Of a stretch of 11,536 bases of DNA, positions 7,311 through 11,536 are shown in pieces. Below the pieces are notes generated by a model. That model saw only the letters and a list, made by a program, of their open reading frames with translations, had not been told where the DNA came from and made no database searches. The stretch is from DUUI01 sp964627845. GTDB lineage: Bacteria; Bacillota_I; Bacilli_A; Erysipelotrichales; Erysipelotrichaceae. Within the stretch, counting starts at the first letter, position 1; the number at the start of each line of letters is the position of its first letter. Location of the stretch: NCBI GenBank assembly GCA_964627845.1, contig CAZVKL010000029.1, positions 1-11,536 on the forward strand, read 5' to 3'. The translations under genes were made by a program, and so were the position numbers.

Positions 7311-7673
7311 TTGGATAGAATGAGACTAAAAATAATTCAAATTAACGATTTACAAGAATCAACTATTCATAATCAAGGTGCAATCGAAAACAATTTAAAC
7401 GAGTTTAGAACTATTGAGAGTGGTCAATATTCTATCACTCTTTTAGAAAATGAGATGAAGTTTCTAATAGTAGATGATGAAAAAACAATTGAGACCTTGT
7501 TTACCCCTCATAAGATCACGCAAATGCTGATAAAAACAGAGTATGGGGAAACAAAGCTTGATGTTAAAACAACATTTTACGGCAAGAGCGAGTCTGAGAT
7601 TGAACTTAAATATCACTTATTAAGTCAAAGTCAGATTATTGATTCATTTCACTTCAAGTTTTTATTAAAATAG
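7311..7673 (+). CDS. DUF1934 (YwiB-like) small beta-barrel protein
   Basis: A 120-residue cytoplasmic protein of unknown biochemical role. The C-terminal half (about 75-120: EYGETKLDVKTTFYG, then SEIELKYHLLSQSQIIDSFHFKF) fits the DUF1934 pattern of alternating strands with a conserved T.xY and a final LxYxL...xFxF. In Bacillus subtilis the family member YwiB is encoded near argS and not far from rpoE and pyrG, which agrees with its position here just before rpoE. The start is most likely TTG at 7311, chosen for the GGTGAT upstream; ATG at 7320 (117 residues) is the alternative. No signal peptide or membrane helix is visible. The stop TAG is 16 nt before the rpoE start. The family call rests on similarity by eye plus synteny. 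Confidence 0.65.
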   Translation: MDRMRLKIIQINDLQESTIHNQGAIENNLNEFRTIESGQYSITLLENEMKFLIVDDEKTIETLFTPHKITQMLIKTEYGETKLDVKTTFYGKSESEIELKYHLLSQSQIIDSFHFKFLLK

Positions 7674-7689
7674 GGAGGGTGGATACAAA

Positions 7690-8031
7690 ATGCCAAATAA
7701 ATCATTACAAGATGTTGCCGAAAAGGTGATGAAAAAGAAGAAAAAACCAATAGATTTCAAAAAGCTATGGGTTGAAATATGTAAAGAACTCGATTTTAGT
7801 GAGATCGAACAAAAGAAAAAGATGGCCAAATTTTATAATTCAATGACTTTAGATTCTCGCTTTATTCAACTTGAGAAAAACCATTGGGATTTAAAATCTC
7901 GCCAATCATACGAAAAGATCAAAGTATATGTTGAAACCTTTGATTTAGATGAAGAGGAAGAACTGGAATTTGATGAATTCACTGACGAACCTAGTGAATC
8001 ATTGGATACAGCCAATCCAGAAGTATATTAA
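7690..8031 (+). CDS. rpoE: DNA-directed RNA polymerase delta subunit
   Basis: Accessory RNA polymerase subunit of Gram-positive bacteria that speeds enzyme recycling and reduces non-specific binding to nucleic acid. The HARE-HTH domain occupies about 4-70 (SLQDVAEKVM, PIDFKKLWVEICKELDFSE, MAKFYNSMTLDSRFIQLEKNHWDLKSR). It is followed by an acidic tail from about 82 to 106 (FDLDEEEELEFDEFTDE), presumably disordered. At 113 residues it is much shorter than the roughly 170 of Bacillus delta, and the tail is correspondingly short. The Bacillus lysine tract between domain and tail is absent, while a KKKKK run lies at 15-19 inside the domain. GGGAGGG at 7673-7679 precedes ATG by about 10 nt. It is co-transcribed with the DUF1934 gene from the 7261 promoter and ends at a terminator. 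Confidence 0.92.
   Translation: MPNKSLQDVAEKVMKKKKKPIDFKKLWVEICKELDFSEIEQKKKMAKFYNSMTLDSRFIQLEKNHWDLKSRQSYEKIKVYVETFDLDEEEELEFDEFTDEPSESLDTANPEVY
8002..8029 (+). promoter_or_regulatory. Candidate promoter inside the rpoE 3' end, for the acetyltransferase and pepQ-like genes
   Basis: TTGGAT (8002-8007), 16 bp, then TATATT (8024-8029). The predicted start near 8036 lies at the end of the 5' arm of the rpoE terminator, so its transcripts could not form that hairpin. The -35 matches consensus at only three positions, so this is tentative; without it the next two genes depend on readthrough. Confidence 0.3.
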
Positions 8032-8051
8032 CACCCAATTTGGGTGTTTTT
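8030..8051 (+). terminator. Rho-independent terminator overlapping the rpoE stop codon
   Basis: AACACCCA (8030-8037) pairs perfectly with TGGGTGTT (8041-8048), with loop ATT and T tract 8047-8051. The last two bases of the rpoE TAA form the base of the stem. The next gene's Shine-Dalgarno begins 5 nt later. Confidence 0.85.
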
Positions 8052-8055
8052 CGTT

Positions 8056-8060
8056 AGGAG
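8056..8060 (+). promoter_or_regulatory. Ribosome binding site fixing the acetyltransferase start
   Basis: AGGAG ends 7 nt before ATG 8068. It is only 1 nt before the in-frame ATG at 8062. The longer open frame from GTG 8044 begins within the terminator hairpin, so 8068 is the real start. Confidence 0.8.
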
Positions 8061-8067
8061 AATGGAT

Positions 8068-8688
8068 ATGAACCAAAAAGATAGAATGTTAAAAGGCCTT
8101 CCCTATCTCTCCAGTGAATCACAATTAGTTGAACTTAGAGAAGCTTGTAGAGAAAAACTATATGAACTCAATCATTTAGTCCCATCTAAAAGAACACAGA
8201 TACCAAAATTATTATCAAATTTGTTTAATCAAATCGGTGAAGAGAGTTGGATTGAACCACCCTTTCATTGTGACTATGGCTTCAATATCAACATCGGCCA
8301 TCATTTCTTCGCCAACTATAATCTAGTTATCTTAGATGTCGGACAAATAACCATTGGTAACAATGTCTTATTTGGACCAAATGTGTCCCTTTTAGCTGCA
8401 ACTCATCCACTCCATCCAACTTCAAGAAATACCCAATTTGAAAGTGGTAGTCCCATCACTATTGGCGATAACTGTTGGATAGGCGGAAATGTTGTCATCA
8501 ACAATGGCGTAACTATTGGCGAAAACTGTGTCATCGGCTCAGGGAGTGTCCTCACAAAAGACATCCCGGCTAATAGTCTAGCCTATGGCAATCCGTGTCG
8601 AGTAATTCGGGAAATAACCCAAGAAGATAAAGAATTTTATGATAAGAACAAGAAATTTGATGAGGAGGTTTTATGTTTAATCAAGTAA
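8068..8688 (+). CDS. Maltose/galactoside-type O-acetyltransferase (left-handed beta-helix)
   Basis: Acetyl-CoA-dependent sugar O-acetyltransferase of the LacA/Maa/NodL group, a cytoplasmic trimer in known members; the physiological sugar is unknown. 206 residues from the chosen ATG. The N-terminal Mac domain (about 1-55: KDRMLKGLPYLSSESQLVELREACRE) is followed by hexapeptide repeats building the beta-helix (INIGHH, ITIGNNVLFGPNVSLLA, ITIGDNCWIGGNVVINNGV, TIGENCVIGSGSVLTKDIP) and the closing AYGNPCRVIRE. H113 in AATHPLHP corresponds to the catalytic His115 of E. coli LacA. It starts right after the rpoE terminator. Its 3' end overlaps the next gene by 16 nt, so the two are co-expressed. It may detoxify or mark imported sugars; no sugar genes adjoin it here. 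Confidence 0.88.
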   Translation: MNQKDRMLKGLPYLSSESQLVELREACREKLYELNHLVPSKRTQIPKLLSNLFNQIGEESWIEPPFHCDYGFNINIGHHFFANYNLVILDVGQITIGNNVLFGPNVSLLAATHPLHPTSRNTQFESGSPITIGDNCWIGGNVVINNGVTIGENCVIGSGSVLTKDIPANSLAYGNPCRVIREITQEDKEFYDKNKKFDEEVLCLIK

Positions 8689-9722
8689 GAGAATTGATGA
8701 AAAAAACAAATTTAGAGGCTCTATGGGTCACTGACGAAAAAAGCATTAGTTACCTAATCAACGAACACTTCCACTGTGGAGAGCGATTTATTGGTCTCTA
8801 TATTGATTTAGAAAACAAACCAAAAATCGTCTTAAATCGTTTGTTTTTTAATGAATCAAAAGAAGTTGACGTCGTTTCATACTTTGACCACCAGGATGTT
8901 CACCAAATCATCAAAGATTTGACATCCGCAAAAAGAGTTGGTTTAGATAAAAACATGAGAGCAGAATTTGTCTTAAGTTTATTAGAGCTTGATGTAGACT
9001 TTGTGAACGGTTCAAACTGTGTCGATCAATTAAGAGCCATAAAAGATGAGACAGATATCAATATGATGATTAACGCATCAAGCTTAAACGATCAAATTAT
9101 GAATCAGATTAAAGAATTTCTGAAACCAGGTGTCTCCGAAATTGATGTTAGAAATAAGATTCATCAACTATTTGAAGAACACAATGTTGAACCAAGCTTT
9201 GATGTCATTGTCGCCTTTGGAGATCATGGTTGTGATCCTCACGCCATCCCAACCTATCGCATTTTAAATGAAAACGAATCAATCATTATCGATATGGGGT
9301 GTATTGTTCAAGGATATTGTTCCGATATGACAAGAACTTATTTCTTAGAAACAAACCCGATTAAAGATATTTATAACCTTGTTTTAGAAGCAAATAAAAA
9401 GGCGATTGAAGCCATTAAACCTGGGGCAACCTTCAGTGATATTGATAAAGTAGCAAGAGACATTATTACAGAAGGTGGATATGGAGAGTATTTTATCCAT
9501 CGCTTAGGTCATGGCATTGGTAAAGAGGTCCATGAACCCTATGATGTAAGTGCCAGTAATCATCAATTGATTCAACCTGGTATGTGTTTCTCAATTGAAC
9601 CTGGAATTTATAAACTTGGTGTGGATGCGGTTAGAATCGAAGACCTTGTTTATGTTAATGAAGAAGGTTATGGGGAAGTCATGAATCATGTTGATAAAGA
9701 AAACCCGATTATTCATCGATAA
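8673..9722 (+). CDS. M24B metallopeptidase (Xaa-Pro dipeptidase/aminopeptidase, PepQ-like)
   Basis: Second creatinase-fold peptidase of the window, 349 residues. It has a short creatinase-type N-terminal domain (about 1-120, ALWVTDEKSISYLINEHFH) and a catalytic domain with the full dimetal set: D207 and D218 (IIDMGCIVQGYCSDMTRTY), H280 (HRLGHGIGKEVHE), E309 (SIEPGIY) and E323 (VRIEDLV). H287 is the likely substrate His. The size and N-domain resemble Gram-positive PepQ/YqhT proteins rather than the PepP at 5889-7118. Expected role: cleaving X-Pro di- or oligopeptides in the cytoplasm. AGGAGG at 8663-8668, inside the acetyltransferase gene, is 4 nt before ATG 8673. There is no terminator at its end, so transcripts may run into the pyrG attenuator. 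Dipeptidase versus aminopeptidase activity is not decided. Confidence 0.87.
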   Translation: MFNQVRELMKKTNLEALWVTDEKSISYLINEHFHCGERFIGLYIDLENKPKIVLNRLFFNESKEVDVVSYFDHQDVHQIIKDLTSAKRVGLDKNMRAEFVLSLLELDVDFVNGSNCVDQLRAIKDETDINMMINASSLNDQIMNQIKEFLKPGVSEIDVRNKIHQLFEEHNVEPSFDVIVAFGDHGCDPHAIPTYRILNENESIIIDMGCIVQGYCSDMTRTYFLETNPIKDIYNLVLEANKKAIEAIKPGATFSDIDKVARDIITEGGYGEYFIHRLGHGIGKEVHEPYDVSASNHQLIQPGMCFSIEPGIYKLGVDAVRIEDLVYVNEEGYGEVMNHVDKENPIIHR

Positions 9723-9736
9723 TTTCAATTTCCTTA

Positions 9737-9765
9737 TTGAATCATGGTTTAACTATCGGTATAAT
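9737..9765 (+). promoter_or_regulatory. pyrG promoter
   Basis: TTGAAT (9737-9742) and TATAAT (9760-9765) have an ideal 17-bp spacer. With the last T at -7, +1 is G9772, the first base of GGGCC. A 6-bp inverted repeat, TTCAAT (9724-9729) with ATTGAA (9736-9741), overlaps the -35; it has no T tract and may be chance or an operator. Confidence 0.82.
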
Positions 9766-9771
9766 TGAAAA

Positions 9772-9802
9772 GGGCCAAGCTCCTACGGGAGTGGCTTTTT
9801 TT
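9772..9802 (+). promoter_or_regulatory. pyrG leader attenuator (CTP-responsive, reiterative-transcription type)
   Basis: The predicted transcript begins GGGCC. A terminator hairpin follows: GCCA (9774-9777) and CTCC (9780-9783) pair with GGAG (9788-9791) and TGGC (9792-9795). An AG bulge separates the two 5' segments, and the loop is a C-closed UACG tetraloop of the very stable UNCG class; seven T follow (9796-9802). In Bacillus subtilis pyrG (established), low CTP stalls polymerase at the first C after GGG. Extra G residues are then added, and the poly-G pairs with the pyrimidine-rich 5' arm and prevents termination. Here the pairing partner would be CTCCT at 9780-9784. The mechanism is inferred from architecture. 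Confidence 0.82.
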
Positions 9803-9826
9803 ATTATATGAGATAGGAGGATCACT

Positions 9827-11434
9827 ATGACTAAATATGTATTTATAACTGGCGGTGTCGTTTCTGGTATTGGTAAGGGTATTGTCGCAACCTCCCTTGG
9901 ACGTTTATTGAAAAACAGAGGGATGAAAGTATTTCTACAAAAATTCGATCCTTATATTAATGTTGATCCAGGTACCATGTCTCCTTATCAACATGGGGAA
10001 GTATTTGTCACGAAAGATGGCGCTGAAACAGACTTAGACTTAGGCCATTATGAGCGTTTTATCGATGAAGAACTCACTCAAAATGCCAATATTACAACAG
10101 GTCGAGTATACATGAACGTTATCAATAAAGAACGTCGTGGTGATTATCTAGGAGCTACGGTTCAAGTGGTGCCTCATATCACGGATGAAATTAAACAAAA
10201 GATTTATGATGCGGGACATGATTCAGGGGCTGATATTGTCATTACTGAAATTGGAGGGACCGTAGGCGATATTGAATCGCTACCATTTATTGAGGCAGTT
10301 CGTCAATTTCATGCAGAACACAATAAGAATGATGTCGTCATTATTCATACTGCACTCCTTCCTTTAATTCCGGGGAGTGATGAAATGAAAACAAAACCAA
10401 TTCAGCACTCCTATAAAGAATTAATGTCTTTAGGCGTGAAACCAAATATTATTGTGACTCGCTCTAATGAGAAAATGACGTTGGATGTTCGAAAGAAGAT
10501 TGCCATGTTTTGTGATGTAAGAGAACATGCCATTATTGAATCGCCAAATGTTGATAATATTTATGAACTTCCAATTATCCTTAATCGTCAAGGATTAGAT
10601 GAGTATGTCTGTCATAAACTTGACTTAGATATTCCTGTGGCAGATATGGATGAATGGAATCAAATGGTCTTTAAACAACAGCATTTAAGTAAAAAAGTAA
10701 CTATTGCGTTAGTGGGGAAATATGTTCAACTTCATGATGCCTATTTATCGGTAGTTGAATCGCTGAAACATGCTGGTTTAGTCTATGACTGTGATGTTTG
10801 TATCAATTGGGTAAACTCAGAGGGCATAAATCAAGAGAATATTGATGAATATTTATCAAAATCAGATGGAATCATTGTTCCAGGTGGTTTTGGTTCAAGA
10901 GGGGTTGAGGGTAAAATCCTGGCTTCTAAATATGCTCGTGAAAACAATATCCCATATTTTGGAATCTGTTTAGGTATGCAAACAGCCTGTATTGATATTG
11001 CTCGTCATAAGGCACATTTAGAGAATGCAAATTCAACAGAATGGCAAGAAGATACCATTCATCCAGTCATTTCTTTAATGTTAGATCAAAATGATATTAC
11101 TAATATTGGAGGGACACTTAGATTAGGAAATTACCCATGTCATATTGTCCCGGATACAAAAATTCATAGCTTATACAAACAAGATGATATTTTAGAGCGT
11201 CATCGTCATCGCTATGAATTTAATAATGATTATCGTACACAACTTGAAGAAGTTGGGGTTGTCTTTTCTGGTTTGTCACCAGATGGACGTTTAGTTGAGA
11301 TGATAGAACTAAAGGATCATCCTTATTTTGTGGCCTGTCAATTTCATCCAGAGTTTAAGTCAAGACCTAATCGTGCTCACCCACTCTTTAAAGGCTTGAT
11401 TGAAGCTTCAATACAGTACAAACAAAACCGATAA
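9827..11434 (+). CDS. pyrG: CTP synthase (glutamine-hydrolysing)
   Basis: Cytoplasmic enzyme making CTP from UTP, ATP and glutamine, the last step of de novo pyrimidine synthesis. 535 residues in two domains. The amidoligase domain (about 1-265) has the P-loop-like GGVVSGIGKG near the N-terminus, QKFDPYINVDPGTMSP, ETDLDLGHYERF and ITEIGGTVGDIES. The class I glutamine amidotransferase domain (about 290-535) has the nucleophile C381 (FGICLGMQTA), H507 and E509 (CQFHPEFKSRP), and the oxyanion-type motif PGGFGSRG. The usual SSLGKG is SGIGKG, a change seen by eye that should be tolerated. AGGAGG at 9815-9820 lies 6 nt before ATG. It is transcribed alone from its own promoter under the leader attenuator and ends at a strong bidirectional terminator. 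In Bacillus it directly follows rpoE; here two genes intervene. Confidence 0.98.
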   Translation: MTKYVFITGGVVSGIGKGIVATSLGRLLKNRGMKVFLQKFDPYINVDPGTMSPYQHGEVFVTKDGAETDLDLGHYERFIDEELTQNANITTGRVYMNVINKERRGDYLGATVQVVPHITDEIKQKIYDAGHDSGADIVITEIGGTVGDIESLPFIEAVRQFHAEHNKNDVVIIHTALLPLIPGSDEMKTKPIQHSYKELMSLGVKPNIIVTRSNEKMTLDVRKKIAMFCDVREHAIIESPNVDNIYELPIILNRQGLDEYVCHKLDLDIPVADMDEWNQMVFKQQHLSKKVTIALVGKYVQLHDAYLSVVESLKHAGLVYDCDVCINWVNSEGINQENIDEYLSKSDGIIVPGGFGSRGVEGKILASKYARENNIPYFGICLGMQTACIDIARHKAHLENANSTEWQEDTIHPVISLMLDQNDITNIGGTLRLGNYPCHIVPDTKIHSLYKQDDILERHRHRYEFNNDYRTQLEEVGVVFSGLSPDGRLVEMIELKDHPYFVACQFHPEFKSRPNRAHPLFKGLIEASIQYKQNR

Positions 11435-11437
11435 GAT

Positions 11438-11468
11438 AAAAAAACGCCCTTTAATGGGGCGTTTTTTT
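11438..11468. terminator. Bidirectional terminator between pyrG and the convergent gene
   Basis: A7-CGCCC (11438-11449) pairs perfectly with GGGCG-T7 (11457-11468), a 12-bp stem with a 7-nt loop. The A tract on one side and T tract on the other let it terminate pyrG on the plus strand and the gene entering from the right on the minus strand. Confidence 0.92.
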
Positions 11469-11471
11469 GTA

Positions 11472-11536
11472 TTAAGTATTGGATGCTTCAGCAATTGTTT
11501 TGATGGATTCACCTAATAAATCATCAAAGTCTTGTT
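11472..11536 (-). CDS. C-terminal end of an unidentified convergent gene
   Basis: On the minus strand a frame is open from the window edge to TAA (complement of 11472-11474), reading QDFDDLLGESIKTIAEASNT at its end. The stop lies 3 nt from the bidirectional terminator, and this neat spacing supports it as a real 3' end. About 21 codons are visible, too few to name a family. I could not match it to the C-termini of the genes that flank pyrG in Bacillus (ywjG, spo0F, fbaA); there they follow on the same strand, so this orientation also differs. Confidence 0.6.
   Translation of the reverse strand, partial: QDFDDLLGESIKTIAEASNT

Noticed and set aside
8044..8067. Longer acetyltransferase reading from GTG 8044
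   Set aside because: It starts inside the rpoE terminator hairpin, has no ribosome binding site, and the extra residues (MFFVRRMD) do not resemble the family N-terminus.
9723..9742. TTCAAT/ATTGAA hairpin as the terminator of the pepQ-like gene
   Set aside because: The stem is AT-rich, only 6 bp, and has no T tract; it overlaps the pyrG -35.
1..11536. Search for CRISPR arrays, tRNA or rRNA genes, transposases, phage or defence genes
   Set aside because: No regularly spaced repeats, tRNA-like cloverleaf, transposase motif or recognisable defence protein was seen on either strand.

Overview
The window looks like ordinary chromosomal DNA from a low-GC Firmicutes or Mollicutes-related bacterium. 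The evidence is AT-rich coding sequence, strong AGGAGG ribosome binding sites, TTGACA/TATAAT promoters, an RNA polymerase delta subunit (rpoE), an MEP-pathway isoprenoid gene and a Bacillus-style pyrG leader. The intact genes read through with standard TGG tryptophan codons, so translation table 11 fits. A free-living Acholeplasma, Haloplasma or Izemoplasma-like lineage is plausible, but that is inference.

Layout. (1) 2-1075: the C-terminal part of a DASS/SLC13 (divalent anion:Na+ symporter) transporter, cut by the window edge. (2) 1076-2680: a decayed stretch of about 1.6 kb. Its only recognisable content is a broken MacB/FtsX-type ABC transporter permease with an in-frame TAA and a probable frameshift at an A8 run. 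(3) 2712-7142: a tight operon with its own promoter, ispF - gltX - HD-domain phosphohydrolase (YwfO-like) - M24 Xaa-Pro aminopeptidase. Neighbouring genes overlap by 8, 20 and 11 nt and the operon ends in a hairpin terminator. (4) 7261-8051: a near-consensus promoter driving a DUF1934 (YwiB-like) gene and rpoE, ending in a terminator that overlaps the rpoE stop codon. (5) 8056-9722: a maltose/galactoside-type O-acetyltransferase and a second M24 peptidase (PepQ-like), overlapping by 16 nt. (6) 9737-11468: promoter, CTP-responsive attenuator, pyrG (CTP synthase) and a bidirectional terminator. (7) 11472-11536: the C-terminal end of an unidentified convergent gene.

The genes are mostly housekeeping: isoprenoid precursor synthesis, Glu-tRNA charging, nucleotide-related hydrolysis, proline peptide turnover, transcription and CTP synthesis. 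DUF1934, rpoE and pyrG lie in the same order as their Bacillus subtilis counterparts (established knowledge), with the acetyltransferase/PepQ pair inserted between rpoE and pyrG. The most interesting regulatory element is the pyrG leader. A well-placed promoter predicts a transcript starting GGGC, followed by a UACG-tetraloop terminator. This is the architecture of CTP-sensed reiterative transcription attenuation. I see no CRISPR array, tRNA, rRNA, transposase, phage gene or defence system.
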